13,044 nucleotides of DNA from Candidatus Mnemosynella bozhongmuii (GTDB lineage: Archaea > Halobacteriota > Archaeoglobi > Mnemosynellales > Mnemosynellaceae). The DNA lies in NCBI GenBank assembly GCA_014361165.1, contig JACIWD010000023.1, positions 1-13,044 of the forward strand. The letters run 5' to 3'. Positions 1 through 7,158 of this stretch are shown here, piece after piece. The position numbers were made by a program, and so were the translations under genes. Every line of letters begins with the position of its first letter. Within the stretch, counting starts at the first letter, position 1. A model generated the notes under the pieces. The model made no database searches. It was not told where the DNA came from and was given only the letters and a program-made list of their open reading frames with translations.

Positions 1-1164
1 ACCGAGAGGGAGCTCTTTCCTTATCACAACATTTCTGTAGCACGGGTCTCTTCCAACAACTCCTCCCTTTCTCCCCTCTTCTGTCAAAAGAATTTCAGAA
101 ACTCTTCCCAGAAGTTTTCTGTTAAGAGAGAGGGAGATTCTTCTGTGCAGTTCGCAGAGCTCTCTTGATCTGGCTTTCTTTATCCTTCCATGAATGTCCC
201 CCATCCCATAGGCTTCAGTTCCCCTTCTCGGAGAGTATCTCGTGATGTTCAGCTTGTCCGGTTCAATTTTCTTTATCAGCTCTTTTGTCATCTCAAAATC
301 CTCATCGCTCTCTCCCGGAAATCCAACAATGATGTCTGTGGAGAATGTAAAGTCCCTGAAATTCCTCCTTATGGCTTCGTGGATCTCGAGGAAATCTTCC
401 ACGGTATATCCTCTTTTCATTTTCTCAAGAATCCTGTCAGAACCGGACTGAACGGGAATGTGGAAGAATTTGAAGATCTTTTCATCTTTCATGACCTCGA
501 GAACCTCGTCGAGTAAGGGAAGCAGAGTTCTCGGATTCATCATTCCAACCCTTATCATGAAATCTCCGTCTATGCTGCATAGCCTCTCAAGAAGCTCCGG
601 AAGGGAGCTCCCTATATCAGCTCCGTATGATGAATTATCCTGAGAGGTGATCTCTATCTCCTTCACACCTCTTGATACGAGGTGGCGAACCTCCTTTTCA
701 ATCTCCTCAATCCTTCTGCTCTTTAGCTCACCTTTAGCCAGCTTGACCGCACAGTAGGAGCACGAGTTCAGACATCCGCTTGCTATGTCAACAGCCGCCA
801 TTACACCAAAAGGCTGAGGAATAACCTCTTTTTGCTCGATTGAGAGAACCTCGGAGAGCTCTTTCAGATTTCCTCCGCGAATGGATGCTATGATATTTTC
901 TCCCTTAATTTCGCGAAGAGCTGGAAGACATCCCGTAACAATGATCTTTTTGTGCTTCCTCAGCTCCTCGATCCTCTTCAGAATCTTTCTCTCGGTGTGC
1001 TCTATCACTCCACAGCTGTTAATGATGACGAGATCTGCTTCATCAACCGGAGAGATTTCCACTCCATTCTCCCTGAGCAAACTCTCAATTCTGCTACCTA
1101 TTGCAAGATTTGCTGTGCACCCGTAGTTTTCAATCGCCACCTTCAGGCAACTCACATCTCTCAT
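1..1164 (-). CDS. tRNA-t6A37 methylthiotransferase, archaeal MtaB/CDKAL1 type (3' end outside window)
   Basis: Radical-SAM enzyme expected to convert t6A at tRNA position 37 to ms2t6A using two iron-sulfur clusters. The frame stays open to base 1, giving 388 residues without a stop. Visible: an N-terminal methylthiotransferase domain with its three cluster cysteines in NYGCTAN (C16), NSCGVIE (C51) and TGCLP (C79), then the radical-SAM CxxxCxxC motif in SGCLNSCSYC (C131, C135, C138), then barrel motifs such as HIPVQSGS and STDIIVGFPGE. The last residues enter the TRAM RNA-binding region; probably 30-40 residues are missing, judging by family length. The ATG at 1164 lies inside the end of the upstream membrane-protein gene (35-base overlap), so translation is probably coupled. 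Family assignment is strong. The t6A substrate, rather than i6A, is inferred from the archaeal lineage and the NYGCTAN-type start. Confidence 0.9.
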   Translation of the reverse strand, partial: MRDVSCLKVAIENYGCTANLAIGSRIESLLRENGVEISPVDEADLVIINSCGVIEHTERKILKRIEELRKHKKIIVTGCLPALREIKGENIIASIRGGNLKELSEVLSIEQKEVIPQPFGVMAAVDIASGCLNSCSYCAVKLAKGELKSRRIEEIEKEVRHLVSRGVKEIEITSQDNSSYGADIGSSLPELLERLCSIDGDFMIRVGMMNPRTLLPLLDEVLEVMKDEKIFKFFHIPVQSGSDRILEKMKRGYTVEDFLEIHEAIRRNFRDFTFSTDIIVGFPGESDEDFEMTKELIKKIEPDKLNITRYSPRRGTEAYGMGDIHGRIKKARSRELCELHRRISLSLNRKLLGRVSEILLTEEGRKGGVVGRDPCYRNVVIRKELPLG

Positions 1165-2167
1165 ATATGAATTCCCTATAAAATGCTGTTGCTATAACTA
1201 AAAAAGTTGGTGCTAGGAAGAATCCCGAAACCCCGCCGACAAGACCCCCGCCGATGAAGGCGAGAAGAAGGAGAGCAGGATTCACTCCGGATGTGTATGC
1301 AACAAAATAAGGTCTCAGAATCATCTCGGGAAAGATGTAGAGATAAACGCTTCCTGAAATTGCGATGATGAGCGCCTCTCCGGCTCCTCTGTTGATCAAA
1401 ACGTAGAGGACCACAGGAAGGAGGACCATCCATTCAGCAAAGATTGGAATGAGGGCTGCGAGAAACATGAGCGAGGCGAGAAGTGCAACGAGAGGTATCT
1501 TGAAGAAGAGGAAGAACGGAACCGACATCAGGCTTATTATGATGGACATGAAGAAGTTTCCTATGAAAAGGCCTGAAAGCATGTCATCGGTTCTGAGCAT
1601 GAATCTTCTCATTTCCTCTTTTCTCTCCTCCGGAACAAGGGTTAGAAGAGAGCTGTATATTTTTCCTCCATCAATCAGCAAATAGTAGCAGACAAAGATT
1701 GAGATGAAGAAGTTTAGAACAAGAATCATCAAACTCTTTGTTCTCTCAACATCAGCAAGGCTCGGAAGAAAGTCTCTGAAGCGTTCGATGAAACTGGGAA
1801 AGTTCATCGCAACGTAATCTCTGATGAAATCTGGAGCTCCAATGCTTCCGAGAAGATCAATGATGGCATTTTGAAAGCTTTCAAGATTGTTCAGAATCCA
1901 CATGAACTGGTTTATTGCTTCAAAGATTCCGAAAATGAATATGAGGGCGATCGGAGTTATAACCATCGCTGTTGCAATCATTGCGGAAATTCTTCTGTCA
2001 TACTCTCTCTCGAACCACTTCTTTATGGGTCTTGCAACATAGGCAAAGACAAATCCAAGAACTATGCTTGGAAGGAGTGGAAGAAGGAAATAAAAAAGTA
2101 TTGAGAGAATTGCGAGAAAGATGAGGGTGATCCCAAGCTGCCACCGATGTTCTCTGCAGAAATTCAT
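1130..2167 (-). CDS. AI-2E family (UPF0118) membrane transporter
   Basis: Integral membrane protein of 345 residues, normal for the AI-2E transporter family (Pfam PF01594). Hydrophobic stretches lie near residues 11-43 (probably two helices around LLPLLPSIVLGFVFAYVARP), 58-88, 148-167, a long double or triple run at about 198-262, and a glycine-rich C-terminal pair at about 275-335 that includes AFIGGGLVGG. A soluble amphipathic part lies between residues 90 and 145. Family members have been described as autoinducer-2 exporters and as Na+/H+ antiporters, so the substrate cannot be read from sequence. The ATG overlaps the stop of the upstream methyltransferase as ATGA and is preceded by GGGGAG eight bases upstream. 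Its own 3' end overlaps the next gene by 35 bases. It therefore sits inside a tRNA-modification operon. Confidence 0.85.
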   Translation of the reverse strand: MNFCREHRWQLGITLIFLAILSILFYFLLPLLPSIVLGFVFAYVARPIKKWFEREYDRRISAMIATAMVITPIALIFIFGIFEAINQFMWILNNLESFQNAIIDLLGSIGAPDFIRDYVAMNFPSFIERFRDFLPSLADVERTKSLMILVLNFFISIFVCYYLLIDGGKIYSSLLTLVPEERKEEMRRFMLRTDDMLSGLFIGNFFMSIIISLMSVPFFLFFKIPLVALLASLMFLAALIPIFAEWMVLLPVVLYVLINRGAGEALIIAISGSVYLYIFPEMILRPYFVAYTSGVNPALLLLAFIGGGLVGGVSGFFLAPTFLVIATAFYREFIYERCELPEGGD

Positions 2168-2868
2168 GAGCTCTTCTCCCCTAATTTCAATCTCCTCCTG
2201 AGCCTTCTTATAACTCCCATCAGTGTCATGTATTCCCTCGGTGTGAGGATTGCTCTTCCCACAATCCTGAATATTATTCTCAGGGTTTTATCCTTTTTGT
2301 GCTCGGGATATTCAATTTCATCAAGAAGCTCCTCGATGTGCCTCATCAGCCTTTCAACATTCTCTCTGGAGACTGCCTTTCTTCCGCCTGTTCCTCTTGC
2401 TTTTCTGAGCTCATAGAGAATTACTGCCACGGAATGGGAGAGATTCAGAGAGGGATATTCCGGTTCGGTGGGTATTCTCACAATCATGTGGCATTTCTCG
2501 AGCTCCTCATTGAGAAGACCGAAATCCTCTCTTCCAAAAAGAATTGCAACCCTCCCCTCAACATCTTTTATTCTCTCAGCGAGTTCCTCGGGTGTTAGAT
2601 ACGGATATCTCAGATGATCGGCGTTATCCCTTCCAACCACGCTCGTTGTTCCCACGAGAATCTCCGCATCGATCTCATCGACAGATGAGATGATCTGGGC
2701 TCCTTCAAGTATGTCTCTGGCATGGGATGCCATTGCTCTTCCAAAATCCCCTATTCTACACGGATTCACAAGGACGAGCTTCCTGAAACCAAAATTTTTC
2801 ATGACTCTTGCAACAGAACCAACATTCCCATCATATCTTGGCTCCACAAGAACAATCTGAATTTCCAT
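2164..2868 (-). CDS. trmJ: TrmJ-like SPOUT tRNA ribose 2'-O-methyltransferase
   Basis: SAM-dependent methyltransferase of the TrmH/SPOUT class, 234 residues. Motif 1 is VEPRYDGNVGSVAR (residues 8-21, with the conserved N15 and R21). Motif 2 is LFGREDFGL (about 111-119). Motif 3 is PSLNLSHSVAVILYEL (about 138-153). These form the knotted cofactor site. A charged helical C-terminal extension (about 165-234) is typical of TrmJ/YfhQ rather than TrmL proteins. Archaeal TrmJ methylates the ribose of nucleotide 32 in the tRNA anticodon loop; that target is inferred from the family. There is no ribosome-binding site, but a TATA-like box lies 25-34 bases upstream, so the mRNA is probably leaderless. 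The stop overlaps the next start as ATGA. Confidence 0.88.
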   Translation of the reverse strand: MEIQIVLVEPRYDGNVGSVARVMKNFGFRKLVLVNPCRIGDFGRAMASHARDILEGAQIISSVDEIDAEILVGTTSVVGRDNADHLRYPYLTPEELAERIKDVEGRVAILFGREDFGLLNEELEKCHMIVRIPTEPEYPSLNLSHSVAVILYELRKARGTGGRKAVSRENVERLMRHIEELLDEIEYPEHKKDKTLRIIFRIVGRAILTPREYMTLMGVIRRLRRRLKLGEKSS

Positions 2869-2892
2869 TCAAAAGGAGAATTGCCCGATCTT

Positions 2893-2902
2893 TTATTTAA
2901 AA
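2893..2902 (-). promoter_or_regulatory. TATA-like box of the trmJ operon
   Basis: In the 46-base gap between pheA and trmJ the minus strand reads TTTTAAATAA, centred about 30 bases before the trmJ ATG. This is the spacing expected for an archaeal promoter with a leader of a few bases, and it fits the absence of a ribosome-binding site. The three genes downstream can thus be transcribed independently of pheA, although read-through from pheA is possible. Confidence 0.55.
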
Positions 2903-2914
2903 CATTTGAGGAAG

Positions 2915-3697
2915 CTAAGAGTAGGATCCGAGAATCTTGACAGCCGAGATCTTTCTGATTTCTTCAATCGCTCTCAAAACCCTTTCATCGCTGAGAGAGC
3001 CCTGAAAATCTATGAAGAAGAGATATTCGCCAAGTTTCTTCTTTGTTGGTCTCGATTCTATCTTCGTCAAATTTATGCCCTCATCCGCAAAGGGCTTCAG
3101 AATTCTGAGGAGCGTTCCCGGTCTGTCCTCAAACGGAAACACTATGATGGAGCTCTTTTTTCCGCTTAAGGATGGTTTTTTAGAGATGACAAAGAATCTT
3201 GTGATGTTCTCTCCATCCTGAATGTCTCTCTCTATTATCTTCAATCCGTATTTCTCCGCGGAATCGCATGGTGCTATTGCTGCAACACCCTTTATTTCCT
3301 GGGCTATCTTGGCTGCATGCATCGTGCTTGTTGCCTCTCTCAGCTCAACATTCGGAAATCTGCTGTTCAGAAATTTTCTGCACTGTGCAAGAGCCTGAGG
3401 ATGCGAGAGAATAACCGTTATTTCCGAATCATCCTTCGCAACAAGACAGTGTCTGATTTCGAGAAGAATTTCATCCACAACACCAACATCATATTCAACA
3501 AGAGCGTCAAGAGTTTCCGAGACTCCTCCCTCAAGAGAGTTCTCCACGGGTATGACGCCTCTTTCAAGCTCTCCTCTGCTAACCCTCTCGACTATTTCGG
3601 TTATGCTCTTAAAGTAAACAAGGGACTCTCTCGGGAATTTCTTGAGAGCAGCCTTCTCCGAATAAGTTCCCTGAGGTCCGAGGACTCCAACCCTCAT
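2915..3697 (-). CDS. pheA: Prephenate dehydratase, monofunctional, with ACT domain
   Basis: Converts prephenate to phenylpyruvate, the committed step to phenylalanine. Of 260 residues, 1-175 are the two-lobed dehydratase domain: GPQGTYSEKAA (7-17), PVENSLEGGV (50-59), STMHAAKIA (124-132) and the catalytic TRF motif in ENITRFFVI (163-171, T166-R167-F168). Residues about 182-258 are an ACT domain with DRPGTL (191-196) and the phenylalanine-binding ESRP motif (214-217), so feedback inhibition by phenylalanine is expected. No chorismate mutase domain is attached. As I recall, the Archaeoglobus fulgidus counterpart is a fusion with chorismate mutase and prephenate dehydrogenase, so a separate mutase gene would be needed here. 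It diverges from the aro genes and shares a short regulatory spacer with them. A TATA-like box 28-37 bases upstream suggests a short or absent leader. Confidence 0.95.
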   Translation of the reverse strand: MRVGVLGPQGTYSEKAALKKFPRESLVYFKSITEIVERVSRGELERGVIPVENSLEGGVSETLDALVEYDVGVVDEILLEIRHCLVAKDDSEITVILSHPQALAQCRKFLNSRFPNVELREATSTMHAAKIAQEIKGVAAIAPCDSAEKYGLKIIERDIQDGENITRFFVISKKPSLSGKKSSIIVFPFEDRPGTLLRILKPFADEGINLTKIESRPTKKKLGEYLFFIDFQGSLSDERVLRAIEEIRKISAVKILGSYS

Positions 3698-3724
3698 TCT
3701 CTTTTTTCATTCAAAATGAAAAAC

Positions 3725-3734
3725 TTTAAATATT
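3725..3734. promoter_or_regulatory. Shared bidirectional TATA-like box for pheA (-) and aroA' (+)
   Basis: The sequence TTTAAATATT is the only strong A+T box in the 83-base spacer. Its core TTTAAA is self-complementary. On the minus strand it is centred about 32 bases from the pheA ATG, predicting a start near 3702 and a leader of a few bases. On the plus strand it is about 51 bases from the aroA' ATG, predicting a start near 3756 and a leader of about 25 bases that includes a GGTGA ribosome-binding site. Use in both directions is inferred. Confidence 0.5.
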
Positions 3735-3737
3735 TTG

Positions 3738-3769
3738 TGTCATACTGTCACATAGTGACATAGTGTCAC
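3738..3769. promoter_or_regulatory. Putative operator: array of four TGTCA half-sites forming overlapping dyads
   Basis: TGTCA begins at 3738, 3746 and 3764, and its complement TGACA at 3756, with steps of 8, 10 and 8 bases. TGTCAC-ATA-GTGACA (3746-3760) and GTGACA-TAG-TGTCAC (3755-3769) are each perfect six-base inverted repeats with a three-base spacer, and they share their middle arm. The array lies just beyond the TATA-like box and covers the predicted aroA' transcription start. A bound protein should block aroA' transcription and might also affect pheA. The regulator is unknown. It is not an exact match to TGTACA, the TRP box of Methanothermobacter TrpY. Confidence 0.6.
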
Positions 3770-3780
3770 AGGTGAGTGGC

Positions 3781-4578
3781 ATGAGCGAGATTGGAAAGAG
3801 GATAAGAATTGAGAGAATAATAAACAGGGATACCGGGAATACCGTGATAGTGCCAATGGACCACGGAATTTCCATAGGGCCTGTTCGGGGTCTTGTAAAT
3901 CTTCCGGAAACAATTAACAAAGTAGCGAATGGAGGAGCAAATGCGGTTGTTCAGCAGAAAGGAATGGTGAAAGCAGGGCATCGCGGATATGGAAGAGATA
4001 TCGGTCTGATAATACATCTCTCTGCAAGCACAAGCCTTGCTCCGGACCCAAATGAGAAAGTTCTCGTGACAGAGGTTGTGGAGGCAATAAAACTCGGAGC
4101 TGATGCTGTGAGCGTTCACATAAACATAGGTTCGAAGACAGAGGCGGAGCAGCTTAGAACTCTGGGAAAGGTTGCCGCAGAGTGTGAGGAGTGGGGAATG
4201 CCACTTCTTGCAATGATGTACCCGAGAGGGCCCTCGATAACAAATCCGTATGATCCAAAGATAGTTGCACATGTCGCACGAGCAGGAGCGGAGCTCGGAG
4301 CCGACATTGTGAAAACCAATTACACGGGAGATCCGGAGAGCTTCAGGGAGGTCGTGGAAGGATGTCCCGTCCCCGTGGTCATTGCAGGAGGTCCAAAGAT
4401 GAGCAGCGATGAAGAGGTTCTGAAAATGGTGAGGGGAGCAATGGATGCCGGAGCAAGAGGGGTTGCAATAGGGAGAAACATATTTCAGCATGATGATCCA
4501 GAGAAGATGACGAGAGCGATTGCCCTGATAGTTCACGAAAATGTTGATGTTAAAACTGCAATGGAGGTTCTCAGGTGA
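3781..4578 (+). CDS. aroA': 2-amino-3,7-dideoxy-D-threo-hept-6-ulosonate (ADTH) synthase
   Basis: First enzyme of the archaeal 3-dehydroquinate route. It is a class I aldolase-type transaldolase that makes ADTH from aspartate semialdehyde and a deoxy-ketohexose phosphate. The 265 residues form one TIM barrel. VPMDHG (24-29) supplies D27, MMYPRGP (145-151) supplies Y147, and IVKTNYTGD (176-184) supplies the Schiff-base lysine K178. All three are offset by exactly six from the residues I recall for Methanocaldococcus MJ0400 (D33, Y153, K184). The phosphate-binding end has IAGGPK (201-206) and GVAIGRNIFQH (227-237). The start chosen is the ATG at 3781, with GGTGA five bases upstream. The in-frame GTG at 3763 lies inside the operator array and would add six non-family residues. 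The stop overlaps the next GTG. Confidence 0.95.
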   Translation: MSEIGKRIRIERIINRDTGNTVIVPMDHGISIGPVRGLVNLPETINKVANGGANAVVQQKGMVKAGHRGYGRDIGLIIHLSASTSLAPDPNEKVLVTEVVEAIKLGADAVSVHINIGSKTEAEQLRTLGKVAAECEEWGMPLLAMMYPRGPSITNPYDPKIVAHVARAGAELGADIVKTNYTGDPESFREVVEGCPVPVVIAGGPKMSSDEEVLKMVRGAMDAGARGVAIGRNIFQHDDPEKMTRAIALIVHENVDVKTAMEVLR

Positions 4579-5639
4579 GAGAGCTCTGGTTGAAGGCTGA
4601 TGAGGAGAGAGGATGGGAGGAGAAGAAGGAGAAAATAACCTCTGCCCTCGAAAGCGGCTTTGATGCTCTGATTGTCAGACCAGATGAGGTTGAGAATGCG
4701 AGAAAGCTTGGAAAGGTGAGGATCGTCTGCGAGGATTCCTCCGCAAATCCCGACATCCTTCTGATATCTCCTGATGAGAAGGTGGAAGGGTGGAAAGGAG
4801 AAATTGCAACAATGATAAAAATAAGAAGTCCGGAAGATCAGCTTCTTGCCGAGAGGGTTGCCAGAAAGGTGGATTATCTTATCGTGAGCACACATGACTG
4901 GAAAGTCATTCCAATTGAAAATCTCATAGCTGCCCTTCAGGAGTCCGGAGGAAAGCTAATCGCATTTGTGAGGGATGAGAAAGAAGCGGAGCTGATGGTT
5001 CAGATTCTTGAAAAGGGTGTGGATGGAATTCTTCTCGACACATATTCGAGGGAGCTCATGCAGAAAGTTGCCGGGGTTGTGAAGAGGAGAGGAAAGAAAA
5101 TTGAGCTGAGGGAGGCGGAGATAACAGAAATAAAGCAGATTGGACTTGGAGACAGGGTTTGCATCGATACCTGCACTCTGATGAGCACTGGAGAGGGAAT
5201 GCTGATAGGTTCGCAATCAGATGCCTTCTTCCTTGTTCATTCAGAGAGCGAGGAGAGCTCCTATGTGGAAGCGAGACCCTTCAGAGTGAACGCCGGAGCT
5301 GTTCACTCGTACATTCTCGTAGGAGAGAGAACAAGATATCTCTCCGAGCTGAGAGCAGGAGACGAGGTCATGATTGTCAGCTCAAATGGAGAAACAAGAA
5401 GTTCCTGGGTCGGAAGGGTGAAAATAGAGAGTAGACCGATGATTCTCATAAGGGCAAGATGCGATGATAGAGAGTTCTCCATAATTCTGCAGAATGCGGA
5501 AACAATAAAGCTCGTTGATCCAAATGGATCTCCTGTTCCGGTTACAGAGCTGAAAAAAGGAGATAAGGTCCTCGTCCATCTTACAGAGGGAGGAAGACAT
5601 TTTGGAAGAAAGATCGAGGAAAGAATCATCGAAAAGTGA
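4575..5639 (+). CDS. aroB': 3-dehydroquinate synthase II
   Basis: Oxidises and deaminates ADTH and cyclises it to 3-dehydroquinate with NAD+, the second step of the archaeal shikimate entry route. It is unrelated to bacterial AroB. The 354 residues are full length for this family. The opening MRELWLKADE matches the usual family start. The C-terminal half carries the conserved GDRVCIDTCTLM, GEGMLIGSQSD and VNAGAVHSYI segments, and the end RHFGRKIEERIIEK is typical. Translation starts at GTG 4575, overlapping the aroA' stop as GTGA, with a strong GGAGGT at 4563-4568 six bases before it. The two proteins act consecutively, so coupling fits. The 3' end contains the start and ribosome-binding site of aroD (38-base overlap). 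Confidence 0.95.
   Translation: MRELWLKADEERGWEEKKEKITSALESGFDALIVRPDEVENARKLGKVRIVCEDSSANPDILLISPDEKVEGWKGEIATMIKIRSPEDQLLAERVARKVDYLIVSTHDWKVIPIENLIAALQESGGKLIAFVRDEKEAELMVQILEKGVDGILLDTYSRELMQKVAGVVKRRGKKIELREAEITEIKQIGLGDRVCIDTCTLMSTGEGMLIGSQSDAFFLVHSESEESSYVEARPFRVNAGAVHSYILVGERTRYLSELRAGDEVMIVSSNGETRSSWVGRVKIESRPMILIRARCDDREFSIILQNAETIKLVDPNGSPVPVTELKKGDKVLVHLTEGGRHFGRKIEERIIEK
5588..5593 (+). promoter_or_regulatory. Ribosome-binding site that decides the aroD start
   Basis: GGGAGG inside the aroB' coding sequence lies eight bases before the TTG at 5602. It is the argument for that TTG as the aroD start, because the frame has no ATG, GTG or other TTG before the first conserved strand of AroD. 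Confidence 0.6.
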
Positions 5640-6288
5640 GTTCAGCATAGTTGCCTCCCTTCTCGGAGATGATGCTCCAAAGGAGCTCGATGAAGCAGAG
5701 AGATATGCAGATATCCTTGAACTCAGAATAGATGCGATGAGCGATGAAACTGTGAGAGAGATTCAAAGGAGAGCTGAGAAACCTCTGATTCTGACATTCA
5801 GAAGAAGGGCTGAGGGAGGCTTTTATGAAGGAGATGAGGAGAGCAGAAAGGAGAGGATTCTCTCCCTTCTCCCACTTTCTGATTTTGTTGATATCGAAAT
5901 AAACTCAGAAATAAGAGACGAGATAATAGAGGCCTGCAGAAGGGAGAAGATCCGATGCATAGTCTCCTTCCACGACATGAAGGAGACTCCACCCAGAGGA
6001 GATCTTGAGAGGATTGTGGAGGATTGTCTGAATCTCGGAGATATCGCAAAGATTGCAGTCAGAGCTCGGAGTTACAGGGATGTTCTCACACTTCTCAATA
6101 CTCTTCTCGAATTCAGAGGTTCTCCTCTCTGCATGATTTCGATGGGAGAAATAGGAAAGCACTCAAGGGTTATTGCCCCCCTCTATGGTTCTGTTCTGAC
6201 CTATGGGTGCCTCTCAACATCTGCTGCACCGGGTCAGATTCATGTCAGAGAACTCAGAGAGATGATAGAGAAGCTTCTTCCTCAGTAA
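5602..6288 (+). CDS. aroD: Type I 3-dehydroquinate dehydratase
   Basis: Dehydrates 3-dehydroquinate to 3-dehydroshikimate through a Schiff base, the third step of the local pathway. The 228 residues (about 216 if the first dozen are ignored) fit the short archaeal type I enzyme. Visible: FSIVASL first strand (14-20), ELRID (40-44), LTFRRRAEGG (64-73), catalytic His in VSFHD (H124), Schiff-base Lys in IAKIAV (K150), and the C-terminal substrate motifs MISMGEIGKHSR and STSAAPGQ. The start is unusual: the only candidate upstream of the first strand is TTG 5602, 38 bases inside aroB', and it has a good GGGAGG ribosome-binding site. The N-terminus therefore carries about 12 extra polar residues before the fold. 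Expression should be coupled to aroB'. Confidence 0.93.
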   Translation: MEERSRKESSKSEFSIVASLLGDDAPKELDEAERYADILELRIDAMSDETVREIQRRAEKPLILTFRRRAEGGFYEGDEESRKERILSLLPLSDFVDIEINSEIRDEIIEACRREKIRCIVSFHDMKETPPRGDLERIVEDCLNLGDIAKIAVRARSYRDVLTLLNTLLEFRGSPLCMISMGEIGKHSRVIAPLYGSVLTYGCLSTSAAPGQIHVRELREMIEKLLPQ

Positions 6289-6290
6289 GA

Positions 6291-6301
6291 ATTATTTATT
6301 T
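6291..6301 (+). promoter_or_regulatory. TATA-like box of the HAD phosphatase gene
   Basis: The spacer after aroD contains ATTATTTATTT, centred about 27 bases before the ATG at 6323, and no ribosome-binding site follows. This is the arrangement of a leaderless archaeal promoter, so the phosphatase is probably transcribed separately from the aro genes. The same T-rich run could also help end aro transcription. Confidence 0.5.
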
Positions 6302-6322
6302 CGATGAAGAACCTCAGCTTTC

Positions 6323-7120
6323 ATGAAATTCTCCAGACTTGTGTTTGACATTGATGGTGTGATATACAGGGGAAGAGATTTCATACCCGGAGTCCCGGAA
6401 GTTCTGAGAGAAATTTCCAGAGAGCATGAAATTTACCTTCTCACAAACAACAGCACGAGACACAGAGAGGATTATGTTCGGAGATTTCTTCAGGAAGGAA
6501 TAGAGATTGAAAAAGAGAGAGTCTTCACAAGTGCAAGCGTGACCGCAGAGTTCATCTTTGAGAGCTTTGGAAAGAGGAGAATCTTTCCTGTTGGTGAGGA
6601 AGGGCTTGAGAGAGAGCTCAGAGAGGCGGGCCATGAGGTTCTCGACCTGAGCGCAGATCCGGGAGAGATCGAAGCAGTTGCTGTTGGAATGGATCGAGGC
6701 GTGAATTACGAGAAGATTTCTCTTGCCTCAAGAGCTGTTCGAAGAGGTGCAATGCTCATAGCAACAAATCAGGATGTCACTTTCCCAAGCGAGAGAGGTC
6801 TCGAACCGGGAGCAGGCTCAATTCTTGCCTCAATCGAAGCTGCAAGTGGCAGAAAGGCGGATATTGTTATAGGAAAGCCATCTCCGTTCATGCTGTCCTT
6901 CATAAGAAAGAGAATTGAGGCAGAAGACGAGGAAATTCTGATAATAGGTGACAGGCTCGACACCGACATAGCTTCCGGAAAGGCTCTGAATCTGAGGACA
7001 GCTCTTGTTCTTACAGGAATAACAAGCAAAACCGATCTGAACAAAATTCCGGAGGAGGACAGACCCGATTATGTTTTCGAAGACCTCAGAGAACTTCTGA
7101 AGTTTCTGAAAGAAAGGTAA
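6323..7120 (+). CDS. HAD superfamily IIA phosphatase (NagD/phosphoglycolate phosphatase-like)
   Basis: Phosphomonoesterase of the haloacid dehalogenase superfamily, 265 residues. Motif I is DIDGV (D9 nucleophile, D11 acid/base). Motif II is LLTNNSTRH (T41-N42-N43). Motif III lysine is in IGKPSPFM (K185). Motif IV is IIGDRLDTDI (D210, D213, D215). The C2a cap between motifs II and III, about residues 70-180, marks subclass IIA with NagD, p-nitrophenylphosphatases and archaeal phosphoglycolate or glycerol-phosphate phosphatases. The cap decides substrate, and I cannot read that. The gene follows aroD by 34 bases but has its own promoter-like box, so a role in the aromatic pathway is not implied. 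It ends 11 bases from the convergent leuD-like gene. Confidence 0.88.
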   Translation: MKFSRLVFDIDGVIYRGRDFIPGVPEVLREISREHEIYLLTNNSTRHREDYVRRFLQEGIEIEKERVFTSASVTAEFIFESFGKRRIFPVGEEGLERELREAGHEVLDLSADPGEIEAVAVGMDRGVNYEKISLASRAVRRGAMLIATNQDVTFPSERGLEPGAGSILASIEAASGRKADIVIGKPSPFMLSFIRKRIEAEDEEILIIGDRLDTDIASGKALNLRTALVLTGITSKTDLNKIPEEDRPDYVFEDLRELLKFLKER

Positions 7121-7158
7121 AAGAAGGAGAATTAAAATCTGAACCCACCCTCTTTTTT
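7121..7158. terminator. Possible convergent transcription termination zone
   Basis: The HAD gene and the leuD-like gene converge with only 11 bases between their stops. On the plus strand a T6 run lies at 7153-7158, just inside the end of the leuD-like gene. The minus strand past that gene is pyrimidine-rich with a T4. Archaeal termination needs little more than T-runs, but neither run is strong. Confidence 0.3.

Noticed and set aside
190..1170. Several plus-strand open frames opposite the methylthiotransferase
   Set aside because: They are antisense to a gene with all its iron-sulfur motifs, have no promoter-like box and are only short.
3763..3780. Upstream GTG start for aroA'
   Set aside because: It lies within the palindromic operator, adds residues absent from the family, and ATG 3781 has a well-spaced GGTGA.
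3766..4536. Long open frame of 256 codons on the minus strand, antisense to aroA'
   Set aside because: It is a reading-frame shadow of a firmly identified gene. Its product is rich in Cys, His and Ser without any motif, and it would run across the operator array.
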